Source of the DNA: Mortierella sp. BCC40632 | Taxonomy: Eukaryota; Mortierellomycota; Mortierellomycetes; Mortierellales; Mortierellaceae | Direction of reading: 5' to 3' | Length of the DNA stretch: 64,000 nt | NCBI GenBank assembly: GCA_011634665.1 | Contig: WAEK01000003.1 | Span: 1,761,001-1,825,000 of the forward strand | Part shown: in pieces, positions 1-11,972 of the stretch | How the letters are laid out: each line of letters opens with the position of its first letter | Numbering within the stretch: position 1 is the stretch's first letter | Notes under the pieces: model-generated | Seen by the model: only the letters and a program-made list of their open reading frames with translations | The model's database searches: none | Told to the model about the DNA's origin: nothing | Made by a program: the position numbers and the translations under genes

Positions 1-1269
1 CAAGATGAGAGTCAAGGACCGTCTGCAGAGGCATCATCTTCGAGTGCCATCAAGGCATCTGGTATCGCCTCTTCATCTTCCTCCTCCTCGAATCTTTATG
101 CATCCCCTCTTTTAGTCAGTGATGTCAGTACCGGTCAGGGCATTGGATCTGGAGCTTCGACACTTGTCACACGATTGAGTGACGAAAGTAGTCGAGTCCT
201 ACAAGGGGGCTTGCCTTCTTCTCAGACAATGTCAACATCTTCTTCCAGGACATCGAATCATTTCAAATCGGATTCTTTGACCGCGGGACAGAGTGGACAG
301 AAACCTCCTGCTCGGGATATCTCTGCATTATACCCACGACCCTCTCAGACTCATCTCTGGAGGAGACAAAGTGAACCCTTGTCCACGTTGTTCAGTTTGA
401 ATACTGGAGGACAACAGGGAACAAGTCTTTCAACTGCCACTGCATCCTCGACTATGGGTGGTTTGAGTACGACTACTGTCAACAGCTCTCATCAAAGGGT
501 ATCCAGCGAGTCGGTGCGTGCTCAGGAGCAGCGGTTGAGTACGAATCGATCCATTTCGGAAAGTACAAGTCGTCCTAGTATTTTGTCCGCTTCCGCCTCG
601 ATTTCGACCTCCATGTCTTCTGTATCCCAGAACGCAACCCCTGGATCTGACCTACGATCGTTTATGCCTCTGGAGAGTGCGTATTCGATGGATTATAGCA
701 GTGTCAATACGAGTACGGGATCCAGGTCTGGAATAGATGGAGACAGTGGTGTTAGTAGCAGTAGTCCGACTACAGCCATTTATCCATCGGCCTCTTTGTC
801 GATGGGCGGTGCTATGCCTTATCGAAGCTATCACGGGTTCCCTTCTTCGACCACGACGGCAACTACATCGTCTGCGTCCATCAGCAAACGAATGTCGACG
901 ACGGTTGGATCGAGTTCTCATGGATATAGTCGATCAGTTCATTCGACCATTGGCAGCAGTACTGGACAGGGTGAAAAGACTAGTACCAGTGCTACAACCA
1001 ATTCAGCAGCCGCAGCTAGTACTGGTGTCAACATGAGCACGAGTCCTTTGACGAGTCATCCTCCATATCAATACAACCAACCAACCCACAACTTCTTCAC
1101 CAGTGCGGTGACGATGGGTTGTACGACGACCCTGGCTGGTACAGGGATCCAAGTCCTCGGGAGCACCATCACCATGGTCACGGCCGATAACAAGAGAATT
1201 CTTCTTCGACGAAGTGAGCCCTTGATTCTGAGTGAAGGCGTTGGAGAAGAAAAGGCCGCCCGTATGTAA
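1..1269 (+). CDS. 5'-truncated Ser/Thr-rich protein, function not recognised
   Basis: An open frame runs from the first base to the TAA at 1267-1269, so the gene starts upstream of the window. About 422 residues are visible. They are dominated by Ser, Thr, Gly and Ala, with no recognisable catalytic domain, membrane segment or coiled coil, and look intrinsically disordered. The last 30 residues are less biased, with RILLRRSEPLILSEG near the end. In the final 150 bases a second frame also reads plausibly (acidic, then His-rich, ending in a stop near 1189), so a small intron or a different C-terminus cannot be excluded. The gene is tail-to-tail with the F-box gene. I do not recognise the family. 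The coding call rests on length, on the lack of the long A/T and GA runs typical of spacers here, and on continuity with the window edge. Confidence 0.6.
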   Translation, partial: QDESQGPSAEASSSSAIKASGIASSSSSSSNLYASPLLVSDVSTGQGIGSGASTLVTRLSDESSRVLQGGLPSSQTMSTSSSRTSNHFKSDSLTAGQSGQKPPARDISALYPRPSQTHLWRRQSEPLSTLFSLNTGGQQGTSLSTATASSTMGGLSTTTVNSSHQRVSSESVRAQEQRLSTNRSISESTSRPSILSASASISTSMSSVSQNATPGSDLRSFMPLESAYSMDYSSVNTSTGSRSGIDGDSGVSSSSPTTAIYPSASLSMGGAMPYRSYHGFPSSTTTATTSSASISKRMSTTVGSSSHGYSRSVHSTIGSSTGQGEKTSTSATTNSAAAASTGVNMSTSPLTSHPPYQYNQPTHNFFTSAVTMGCTTTLAGTGIQVLGSTITMVTADNKRILLRRSEPLILSEGVGEEKAARM

Positions 1270-1735
1270 TACAACAAACAAACAAACAAGCAAGCAACAA
1301 CAGCTACAATACACACTTTCTCTCTCTCTCTCTCTCATCTCTTTTTCTTGTCATCTTATATCTCAATAGCTAGGTTTTCCCTCTTTCTCCTCTAAATAGC
1401 ACCCCCTTTTTTTTCCCTTCATCTTTAGGCTACAACATACAACACTTACACATAATGAACATAAATCTTTCGCCTACTTGCTCTCTCTCTCTCTCTCTCT
1501 CTCTATTTCTCTGTCTCTGTTTGAGTTTTTTCTTTTTTTTTCTCGTCTGTATCTTGACACTGCATTTACCGAGTTGATTGGATTATAAAAATAATAATAA
1601 AAAAAATAATGGGGTGGGAATACAAGTTCTATATCACAATGTAAAAAAAAAAAGAAAAGAAAAGAAAGAGAAAAGAAAAGGAAAGGATAGATGGAAAGAA
1701 AGAAACAACAACAACAACAACAACAACAACAGACT
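1270..1735. other. Convergent intergenic spacer, 466 bp
   Basis: This is the 3' flank shared by two tail-to-tail genes. It holds two CT dinucleotide runs (about 1316-1336 and 1481-1503), T- and A-rich runs, and a CAA repeat at about 1705-1730 just before the F-box stop codon. No coding potential or RNA gene was seen. Confidence 0.6.
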
Positions 1736-2985
1736 CTAGTCAAACAAACTAAACTCGGGAATAAGATTCACAGGCAACAAGGGTGGTGGATGATGTGATC
1801 CAGGTCCCGATCCAATTCCCGTAGCAACAACAGCAGAAGCAGCAGAGGCAGCCGCAGTAGTCAGGTAATGCGCCGGGTAGGCCGTCGGGATCGATCCCAT
1901 AGAACTAAACATGTGTGTAAGAGAAATAGATCCAGGGGGTGTCCTTGGACGATTCATATGAATCGGTTGTGGTTGAACCACCGTCAAAGAATCCTCAGAG
2001 GACAATGATGCCTCTCCAGAGGATGGTACCGTCGTCGCCACTGCGTTGGAGGAAGAAGAGGCACCATTGACCGTAGTAGTGGATCCAGAGACAACTGACA
2101 TAATTCCATTGGACCCAGTGATCGTTGTCATGGTTGAAATCGTTGTAGACCCACGCACGAGTTTGGCCCGCTCACGTTCTAGAATGGTTTGGTGGTTGAT
2201 AAAAGGTGGTGATCGCAGTGCTTTACATGCACCACAGTTCTTGACACATTGCCAACACCGTTCCTGGGGTGCATTGCAGAACCGACACCGCTCTTGAGAC
2301 CAGACAATATTGGTACAAGGGGGTGATGCGGATGTGGAAGGTGGATTCGAGGCAGAGGTAGGTGGTGGAGTAATGGGTAGAGGAGTGGAACCAGGTGGAG
2401 GTGCCCAATGGAGACCACCCCCATAGTGCTGAGCTCCGCCATTGGCTTGATTCGGAGGAGCAGTGTCCTGGGCAGATCCTGAAGAGGATACAATCGGTCC
2501 AGGGCATGGATGAATATCCAAAGTAACTCCATGAGTGTGTCCCTTTTGACTAGAAACAATGACTCCCTTGTGATCCGGGTTGTTGCGTATGGACAAATCA
2601 TCCTGAACTTCTTTTGACAAGGGTAAAGCGACTGCTGCTCCGACTATTGTGATATCATTCAAGACTTGTTTGAATCCAAGAATGTCTTCTTCTTTGGTCA
2701 TATAAGGATGAAAGATCTCCCATCGACGAAGACGAAGGCTATGAGGCAAGATATCTTCATTCCTGAGCATATCCCTGAGCATGGAGGCATCGTTGGCAAG
2801 ACTGGTTTGGTGACGACGATAACGAGAGGAGAGGAATTCTAGGTTGGGGAACTTTATCAGCATGACCAATGGAGAAGGGAATTGAGAAGAATCTGTAGAG
2901 TCCATATAAATCTAAAGAGAAAAAAGGACATGTTTTTAGGGTGTGGTTAGCTCTTCTCTTGTTTTCTTTTTCTTTTTCTTTCTGC

Positions 2986-3024
<39 letters not shown>

Positions 3025-3741
3025 CACCTCGCGTGATCTCAATTGCATTCAAACATAAAAATAAAGGCCCAACATTTACCTCGCGGACAAAATCAACCAA
3101 TCGATTCTCTTTACGGAACCGACGCAGGACAGCATAAATCTCCGAGATCAGGGACCGACTTCCTCCTCGATCTCGATCCCGTTCATTCTCTTGATGCTTC
3201 AACCGTTGATCTTTTTCTTCCTTGTCTTGATCCTTTTCCTCTTCTTCCGATTCACTCGACTCCCAATCTGATCCAGATTTGTTGCCCATCGACTTTTTCT
3301 GTGTTGGATAAAGTCTTTTTCTTGGATCCCGCTTTTTGGCAAAGACAATCTTGGAAGAATCAGATGCTGACACAGATGATCCGCTCGATTCTGCCGTTGT
3401 TGTGGTCGATCCACTGGCCAGTGCAGTAGCCGCAGCAGTAGTAGTGGTTGTGGTAGTAGTGATAGCGGTGGTGCCATCAACAGCAACAACTGGAGCTGTC
3501 AACTTGGAAGATGCAGAAAAAGAAGCTAGATTGGCGTATTCTGACAAGGGCACGAACCGGACTCTTTTCCAAGCATCTGGCAAGTTCAAGAGAAGATAAC
3601 GATGATACCGGCAAGTGTCGAGGAATCGAAAGATGGCCAAAATGTCAAGATAGCTCATCACTTGGAGAACCAATTCTGGGGGGAGTTTAGCAAAGATGGA
3701 TCTTTGATCGATCCATTGAATTGGATAAAGTGGAGGAGCTT

Positions 3742-3773
<32 letters not shown>

Positions 3774-3796
3774 TGATCCTGGGCGTGAGTGTCCAT
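1736..3796 (-). CDS. F-box protein with a C-terminal Cys cluster
   Basis: Two exons, 3796-3080 and 2911-1736, are joined by a GTAAAT...TTTAG intron (2912-3079). The frame is continuous and gives 630 residues. After a short polyGln run, residues about 35-85 form an F-box (IFAKLPPELVLQVMSYLD...), the Skp1-binding motif of SCF ubiquitin ligases. An Asp/Glu/Lys-rich low-complexity stretch follows. The junction reads FVRE|IYMD and leads into PNLEFLSSRYR, the kind of sequence seen after F-boxes in fungal LRR-type F-box proteins, but no full LRR array is visible. At residues about 437-475 (plus strand 2219-2325) lies a compact Cys cluster, CRFCNAPQERCWQCVKNCGAC, that looks metal-binding. By family it should select substrates for ubiquitination; the substrate is unknown. 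The Ser/Thr-rich C-terminus looks disordered. The start was chosen as the first ATG before the polyGln and F-box. Confidence 0.82.
2989..3022. repeat. (GA)17 microsatellite inside the F-box gene intron
   Basis: A pure GA/CT dinucleotide run lies in the 168-bp intron. On the coding strand it reads as a CT tract downstream of the donor. Likely length-polymorphic. Confidence 0.9.
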
Positions 3797-4591
3797 GAGT
3801 ATGAGATAGAGTGGTGGATAAAGCTCTGTATGGATTTTTGTTGGAGATGGAGGGTTGTTGTATCAGAGGCTCGTTCACGAAACCCCTAGCTGTTTCTGAC
3901 TTTTTTTACGCCGACGAGCATGAGAAGGAGGAGAGGAATTAGTCCAACGAGTTGATCTCATTCCAAAAAAAAAAAAAAAAAAAAAAAAAAAGTCGAGCCT
4001 AGTCAATGAAGCATTGCTTTTGCTTTTTACCTTTCTGGGTCTTTTGTGTGGGGATTGCGTTTGAGAGGGAAAAGGGACGGGTGCTGGAAAAAGAGGAAAC
4101 AAATGGAGGACAGGATGTTTAAGTAGGAAAGAGGAAATGCAATGCACCTCAGCTTTGTCAGCAGAACTTCTTCATGAGCCTAAACACTTTTTTTTTTCTT
4201 CTCTCTCTTCTCTCTCTCTCTCTCTCTCTCTACCAGAAAGCGTTGTGCTGTACGTGGCCCCTGGATTCGTACGTGGTCATATCCTCTGCCTCCCCCCTCC
4301 CCCTCACTCTCGCTCTGTGCGCAGCGATACTGCAAGACGTTGAACAACACGCGCAGACAGACAATGAATATGTTGTAATATGTCTGAGGAGGGTTGTGAG
4401 CCTATCATGGCGATGGCCTTTCAGGTATTTAGAAAAGGTATGGACCAAAAGAAAGAAAGAGAGAGAAAAACCAGACTCGGTCCCAGACCAAGAATGCTTG
4501 CTTTTATGCTAAATGTCCTTTTTTGTTTTTTGTTGTTTTTTTTTTCTTCGTTTTTTCTTCTTTTTTTTCTTCTATGCCATGTGTGTATCCA
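3797..4591. other. Intergenic spacer and F-box gene promoter region, 795 bp
   Basis: This lies between the F-box start and the stop of the upstream DUF726 gene, both on the minus strand. It contains an A run of about 26 nt (3965-3990), a CT run (about 4200-4232) and several T-rich blocks around 4520-4570. No open frame with family-like content was seen. Confidence 0.55.
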
Positions 4592-5376
4592 CTACCTCCG
4601 TCGAGAATAGCTTTCTACAGGAGAGACAGGTGTTGGAATTGCCGAGGATGAATTATTCGCCTCTTCAATCGCTGCCTTGAGCGCTGCCATCTCTTCAGCA
4701 GACAGGCCCTTGATCGAATCTAGATCGGGTATCTTGGCCTTGGGTGCCGGTCTCCGGAACGCTGCCTCCAGTTGCATCTTTTCACTATCTGATAACGAAG
4801 CCGAATTGGCCAACTCGGCCTTGGAGGGCATCATCGGCTTAGGAGCCTTGAGTCGTTCATTCGGATTGATCTTGAGTGACCGTTGATAAAGAATCGCCTC
4901 TTCCTTATCCAAGAAGGACTCGGACGTGATCTTGAGTCCAATCAGCTTCATCAACAAGGGAACCTTGACTCGATAATCCAGATGTCCCTCCACATGTTCC
5001 GTCAAGTCCTTGTTGGTCACGCCAGGAACATTGTTGATCGGTCGAAGTCCCGCCACTGTGCCCAGACCTCCTGTCGTCGCTCGGAACAAGAATCCTAGGA
5101 CCCAGTCATTGCGAAGATAACCATTCACGAGTTCTCCTGCGACAGCACTCCTGGCCTGTCGCCATTGGCTCTCGGAGGCCGTAACGGGTGCGCCAAACAG
5201 ATAGACATCCTCGACAATGCCATAAGCATCCAATCTTCCGAGTTCCAACAGGCAGTAAAAGATGACTCGAGCTCCAAGACTGTATCCAACCTATGATGAG
5301 AGGAGAGGAGAACGGTACAATATGCTTGTTAGATCCTAACATGTCGCGAATTTTTTTTTCCCCATTCTATTGAAGC

Positions 5377-5415
<39 letters not shown>

Positions 5416-5810
5416 AGAGAGAGAGAGAGAGAGAGAGAAGGAGAGAGAGAGAAGGAGAGAGAGAGAAGGGAGAGAGAGAGAAGGAGAGAGAGAGAAGGAG
5501 AGAGAGAGGGCCAAGATTTACCAGAGTTGCAGGTCGGAAACCAAGATAAGATCTCATCAACAACGAATCAGCCAACACAAGACCCGCGAGTTTGGCACGA
5601 TCCAGAGCAATACTCCAAGGATTATCGATCAAATAACCCAGACGTGTCAATGCCATGGGCCAGGCAAGCGCCGAGAGAAGCGCCGAGAGAAGCGTGTGCT
5701 TCAAGATTTCCTGTGCAGTCAAAGTGATCACCTCGGTCGCCAGCAATCCAAGAGCGTTTCCCACTAGATATGTTGACGGTTAACAATAAAATGTATAGAA
5801 AGAAAGAAAG

Positions 5811-5849
<39 letters not shown>

Positions 5850-8123
5850 AGTGGGATAAACAAACAAAATTCTGTCCACTACTCCCTAAACGGAAAAGGA
5901 AAAGAAAAGAAAAGAAAAGAAAGTATGAAAGAATCACTTACGCTGCATCAACATCTCTGGTTCCCAGAGAAGAGCAAAATGATCTCCATTGATAGCATCC
6001 AAGGTCGAGAATGGTAACGAGGCATCCTCCTCTCCAATATCAAGCCATCCAGAAATCGTCAGAATCACATTCGCTCGCTTGTGGTCATGAATCGACACAA
6101 ACTCAAACGTATCAATCCCTGCCGTCCGTCTAGCCATCTTTTTCATGGCCAATCCAGATCCTGTCACGGCAGCTCCACTCGTGATCACAGCAATACCTCC
6201 ACTCCCCGCCAAAAACGCCGAGGCTGCTGTGGCTGTGGCACCTGTGATATGAGCTCCCGCAAGAGCGGCTCCAATTCCTGCTCCAATTACCGGTGCAAAA
6301 AGTCCTGCAGAAAGTCCCAGGACCAAACCACCTCCTACAGTGGCCAAACCCATCATGATCATTCGTCTCTTGCGAGATTCTCGATTCCTGGAAGTTGTAT
6401 CGGGCTTCAAGAGACCATCCGAGGAAGGGGTCGATTCCTGTTGGAGTTGCTTCATGATGGCCTTTTCCAGGATCACGATCTCGTCCCATTCCAACCCAAG
6501 ATACTGTCCCACAGTCTTTAACAGGACACGCGCACGAGCGTCATAGACGGAATCCGAGATGGAAATCAAAAACAGATCGGCAATCATTGTCCAGCGTAGG
6601 TCGACAGTGATGGCTCTTTGACTACTGATGGATGCTCGAGAACTCGTGACCGAGGATTCATAAGTTCCGCTGTCGGTCGAGATTGCTCCAGAGGATCGCT
6701 CACTCGATTGAGACGAAAAGGAAGGTCGAGGGACACTGTTGCTGACCACTGAGTCCGAGTCATGTGACGCTGCTGCTTCGCCCATTCCCCCTTGAGTCAT
6801 GGAGGAAGGGAGGGATGATTGCCCCTGACCCGCACCAGAAGGAGAAGCAGGAGAAGGGGGAGAAGGAGGAGGAGGAGTTTGTTGAAAGGTGGTGAGGCTG
6901 GCATTTGAGAAATGGCGAGAGTGGCGTGGCATGGGTGAGGAACGACCTGAGGTGGACAGGCCCGCCTGGTCCACCTGTTGGGAAGAGACAACACGTTGGG
7001 TGCCATCGGCGACAAAGGATTCGAGGAGATCCTCTGGCTGGATCATCATCTGAGGCAACTGCGCGATAGTCCTTTGGGCTGATCGGGGATTGGGAGAGTC
7101 ATAGAAGGAAAAAAAAAGAAAAGAAGAGAGATAGATGGTGTGAGCAAGAAAAGAAAGAAAATAGGCCGTGGGTATAATTACCGAGCAGAGAAAAGAAGTG
7201 AGAAAGAAAAAGGGAAAGGGAAAGGGAGAGAGAGAGAGAGAGGAGACGGACCAATCTAATCGATTACGATCCCCGATCCATTCTTTCTGCACCCAGAAAG
7301 ACAAGGTTTTCCTGCAAAACATATTAATTTTTTTGGCCTCGAAATAATTATGAGCACTTCTCTCTTTCTCTCTCTCTTTCTCGCCCTTTTCTTTTTCCAC
7401 AAGGGTACAAAGGAGAACGAGAGAGAACAGGAAAGACCGCAGAAAAAGGCATGGCCAATAAAAGAGTCCTTTAAAATAGGATCGACAGGGACTGGGAAAA
7501 AAAAAAAATGAAAGAGAAAGAATGTGTGTGTGTGTGTGTGCATTTCCTGTCCGAACGTAAACCTCCTCATCTCTCAAATCTCTTTTCTCTCTCTCTCTCT
7601 CTCTTTCTCCGTCTCTTTCTGCGGAGCAATGCGTGCACCCAAATCAGACACTTTTTCCCTTTTTTCTTTTTTTGTTGACCGCCCTGTTAACCCGTTGCTT
7701 TTTGAAGAAAAAAAAAAAAAAAAAAAAAAAAAAGATGGAGGAAAGAAAAGGTGGGGAGAACAAGTGCTTGAATTCCTCTCTTTCACCACAGTCACCATCC
7801 ATTCAAGAGACATGCATAGAAAAGAGAGAGCAAGAAAAGAAAGAGAACACAACAGCAATCACAGCAGCAACAACAACAACAACAACAACAACAACAGCAA
7901 TAACAAAACTTACTGCCCGAGTCAATATCAAGGTGTCTTGACAGTTGGTTAATGAGCTTGGAGACAAAGCTCTCCAGGCTCTGCTTCGCGTGTTCTGCCT
8001 CCTTCCCCTCCAGTGCCTGGAAAAGACGGTTGGCCGTAACAAGGCAAAGGCCAGCATACGCAAACGCCTGCCCTTCGGTCAAGATATCCTTGGATGCTCC
8101 AATCTCACACGGGGCACTATTGC

Positions 8124-8157
<34 letters not shown>

Positions 8158-8619
8158 GGTATTGCTAGTGTTGTTAGTGCTGTTGTTGTTATTGTCGTTG
8201 TCGTTGGCTGTAGCATCTGTAGAAGTAGTGCTGGAAGAATTAATGGAGGTCTCAACAGTCAATTCTGCCGACGGTTCTGCCGAAGAGTCCTTGGGCAAAG
8301 CCCCAAGCGACCCTGGTGAAGCAATAGCAGGGTCAGAGGGGCTTTGACATTCTAGAGTCGGAGCCTGACTCATGGGTTCAACAGCGGCGGCGGCGGCGGC
8401 GTTGGTTGTGGTGGTAGCAGTGGCAATGGCTGTGGTGGTCATGGAGGATGCAGCGGTAGTGGGGGATACACTAACAACAGAAGCAGAAGGTGTGGAAGGT
8501 TCAATGTTGTTTGGATATCCTGCCTCGGCGTGTTTTTCTTGTGGTACGGTGCAGAGGGTCGACGTGTCAATTGTACCATGGGTTGTTTGCTCAACCATTG
8601 TTGTTGTCATCGGTGCCTC

Positions 8620-8658
<39 letters not shown>

Positions 8659-9051
8659 AGTGGTGGTGGTGGTGGTGGTTGAGAGCGAGGATGAAGAGAC
8701 AGCAGTGGCAATGACAGGCGCAGAGGTTGAAGCAGAGGTAGAAGGAGAAGAAGAAGAAGGAGGAGAACAAGAAGAAGAAAAGGACGAAGAAGAGAGAGAG
8801 AATACAGGCTCGACAGCAACGGCCTTGGCATGCACAGCAACAGCAGTCGGAATACTCGGCTGCTTCTTTTCCCGGGGAAGATCTTTGTCCAGAAGAGGGC
8901 TGTGGCCAATATGTGTCTCTGTTGTGTCTGTGTCGTGGCTATGGTCGTGGCTAGGGTCGTGACTAGGGTCGTGGCTATAGTCGTGACTAGGGTTGTTGGT
9001 GTAGCTATTGCCTAGATCAGCTACAGGGTCTCGGACAATGGTCTCTCCCAT
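4592..9051 (-). CDS. TMCO4/Mil1-like DUF726 alpha/beta-hydrolase membrane protein
   Basis: Four exons (9051-7914, 7078-5942, 5763-5522, 5290-4592) join in one frame to 1071 residues. Introns are 835, 178 and 231 nt, all GT-AG. The N-terminal ~380 residues are low complexity: a His/Asp/Ser repeat, polyThr, polyAsn. The conserved part starts near TIAQLPQMMIQPEDLLE. A Gly/Ala-rich hydrophobic region at about 619-700 looks membrane-embedded, as in TMCO4 and yeast Mil1 (YFL034W). The nucleophile elbow GYSLGAR spans the last exon junction region, with Ser about 843 in the GxSxG motif, and LFGAPVT follows. The family is a predicted lipase-like hydrolase; yeast Mil1 is linked to clathrin-associated traffic. 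The substrate here is unknown. The 835-nt first intron is long for this window and a small extra exon inside it cannot be excluded. The start ATG is the first in the exon, just upstream of the His/Asp repeat. Confidence 0.85.
5379..5509. repeat. Imperfect GA-rich satellite in the third intron of the DUF726 gene
   Basis: Long GA runs are interspersed with GGA units, occupying over half of the 231-nt intron. On the coding strand it is a pure pyrimidine tract shortly after the donor. Confidence 0.85.
5809..5846. repeat. A homopolymer in the second intron of the DUF726 gene
   Basis: A near-uninterrupted A run (T on the coding strand) lies in the 178-nt intron 5764-5941. Its exact length is prone to sequencing error. 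Confidence 0.8.
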
Positions 9052-10009
9052 GGAGCCTGTGGAAAGAGGAGAAAGGATGGTGATCTCTTTTACTTTTGAA
9101 TGAGCACCAGTCGCCTGCGAGCTGGAGTCGTCGAGAGAGAGAGTCGAGGGTCCCTCGGGTGGGTCTCTGTCGTGGGGGTGATCCTAACCGCGTTGAGGAA
9201 TGAGAAAAAAGGAAAAAAAAAAAGGGCGATGGGACGATGCAGAACAAGAAAGAAGAAGAAAGAATCGAGGGGGATCGGTCAGAAACCAAAGAGCCAAAAG
9301 GAAAAAGCACCGGCCAATTGGCGACGAATCGCACGGGGTAGACTGGAATGGGTTGCGAGCAGAGCAGGGCTCGAGCAACGCATTCAGAGGAAGAAAGAGA
9401 GGACAAGAGATGGAGATGAATGCATTCGCAAGTGGGATGTGAAGGTGCAGTTACCATTGTGCGAGTCAAGAGAGAGAGAGAGAGAGAGAAAGAGAGCAGG
9501 GGAGTGCAGTTGGAGGACAGGGGACAGAAGGACAGGGGGGAGCGTTGGGTCGGGTGAAGGTGTGAGCAGCAGCGGCTGCCCGAAGAGAATCTCTGAGTGG
9601 ACGAGAGTGAGAGAGAGTGAAAGAGAGAGAGTGAGAGATAGGCCCTGAAAAAGATAAAGTCCCGAGATGAGTATGTTGTCTGAGCGACAGTTACAAAATG
9701 TCACGGATGAAGAAAGAGGAGATGACAGGGACAAGGGCCGAGGGATGGAGAATGCAATGGAGATGAGAGGAAAAGAGAGAGAGTGAGAGAGAGCGAGAGA
9801 GAGCGAGAGAGAGAAAGAGAAAAGAGAAAGAGAGAGGAGCTCTTTCAGAAGAGAAGAGAGAGTGCGTTCAAGAGACAGACAGACAGACGAGGCAGACAGA
9901 CAGACGAGGCAGACAGACAGAAAGGCAAGGAGGAGGAGGAGGACCAACACAACAGAGTGGAGTGGAGTGGAGTGGAAAGGGAAGGGGCAAGCGGGGAGAG
10001 CCCCCACTC

Positions 10010-10044
<35 letters not shown>

Positions 10045-10731
10045 ACTTTCTCTCTCACTTCTCTCTCCTCTTCTCCTCTTCTCTTCTCTTTTTCTGGCCA
10101 CCGACACCAACCTATTATTATCCCCGGGTCCCCTTTGGCCAGGACGGGCGATGCACCCATGACATCGACGGTGATACACATCGCACATTCCACTCCTCAT
10201 TCGCGTGTTGTCCTTTAGCCCTGTTGTTCACCATTACCCAACTTTCCACTTCCCATCGCCCATTTTTTTTTTTTTTTTTTTTTTGACTCTCAAGGCATGA
10301 CATGGCCCAACAGTTGCACCCATACCAAGATCGTGGCATTTTGCGGCCATGCATGACCCCCGGTAGTACCATGCGAGTCATATAGGGTCCAGAGCATTTG
10401 AGCGCCAATTAAGCTACACGTTGTTGAGATGGAGCACTAACTGGGTCTAAACAGGGAAAAAAAGGGGGTTGGTTGGAGGAGGGAGGGAGGGAGGGGAAGG
10501 GAGACCATCATGGTAAGGGTTCCTGACCGTATGCGTGTCCAAGACAGGGAGAGAGAGAGAGAGAGAGAGACTGGAACTTAAGCAGAAGAAAAAAAAACAT
10601 TGGGATTCATGGTCATTTCATGACGATCCATTGTGTATTGAGCGCACAGCTCTAACTCTCCCTTGGATTGGACCGACCACAAAAAGGTGGTCGCTGCACC
10701 CTGTGCCCTGATGGTCGTTTCCTCCAGAGTC

Positions 10732-10733
<2 letters not shown>

Positions 10734-10779
<46 letters not shown>
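10734..10779. repeat. (CT)23 microsatellite
   Basis: A pure CT dinucleotide run followed by TTTC units, in the gene-poor region. Confidence 0.9.
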
Positions 10780-10791
<12 letters not shown>

Positions 10792-11929
10792 AGATGTCTT
10801 GCATCTCGGGTGTTCAATTGCCTCCTCAACAAAAAAAAAAAATAAAAGAGAGAGAGAGATATAGAGAGAGAGAAAACTCTTTCTTCGGAGGTTTTGAATA
10901 TGGTCAAGGTCTCTTTTACACTCACGTAAGCTGTTTCTTGAGTCCAAACAGTCCGATGGTTGCATTGATGCGCTTGGGCGAGCAGTCTTCCTGGAGAGGG
11001 AGAGCCTTGCTCAAAGGGGGGGAAGGAGGGGAATGGGGAGGAAGAGAAGGAAGGAAGAGGGAGAGAAGAAAGGTCAGAGTCAAAGAGTCGTCTTTTGGCC
11101 AACGCCTGCAAGAAGGGATTGGTCTGCAGCGAGCGACTGCAGGAACTACAGACACCGCCCACAATGAGGCTGAGGAAAATGTACATTTCATTATCATAAA
11201 GTCCCATGAAAAAAAAAATGGAGGAGCAGGGATGATTCATGTTTGGTGGAGAGGAGCGTCTTTTGCCGGTAATATTTGGACTGGAGAAAGCAATGCGAAC
11301 ATTGTCGAGTCATTGTCAAGACCTAGTGAATGGCTCTCCCTAATAAGAATAATAAAAAAAGGGTCGATCAAAATGGTTAGACGCGAATACCAAAACGATC
11401 ACAAGGTTGATGAAACGAGTTGGAAGGAAGCTGAAGAAGAACCGCAATCTTCTTCTAGATTGGGCCCATCCATCCCCTTATCGCACTTTTTCACTCTTCT
11501 GCTGCTGCTGCTGCTACTGTTGGAGATTGGGATCTGGATTGTTTTCCCGGCCATTTGACCCACTAACCTTAGAACGTCCTTAATTTTTTTTTTCTTTTTC
11601 TTTTTTCTTTTGAGCATGTCGACACAAACACAGCTGCGGGCTCCTTCCATGTCGTGGATCAAGAGGACACCTTTGCTCTTTTTGACATTTCTTTTGTTGC
11701 GCTGATTCATGAGCAGCCTGAGGTTTATTTCTTTGTTTTCACAGTCGTGTGGTCTTTGAATGCAAAAAGTCGCTCTCCAGAGAACCCGCTCTTTTTTCTT
11801 TTTTCTTTTTTTTATTTCATGAAATGAAAGCCCAGAGTGTGATTCTACAAATAAACGACCCCACGTCAGAACCAAGTTGGATACAAAAAAAAGGGCTGTC
11901 TACAGCAGCAAGGAGAGAAGAAAGGACCA

Positions 11930-11933
<4 letters not shown>

Positions 11934-11971
<38 letters not shown>
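11934..11971. repeat. 38-nt T homopolymer
   Basis: An uninterrupted T run, the longest single-base run noted in the window. It lies in non-coding sequence. Confidence 0.85.

Positions 11972-11972
<1 letters not shown>

Noticed and set aside
5377..5727. Long RE-dipeptide open frames in GA tracts (also at 33322-33807, 39519-40040, 31028-31531)
   Set aside because: They are translations of GA/CT microsatellites and intron sequence, with no family content, and overlap supported introns or spacers.
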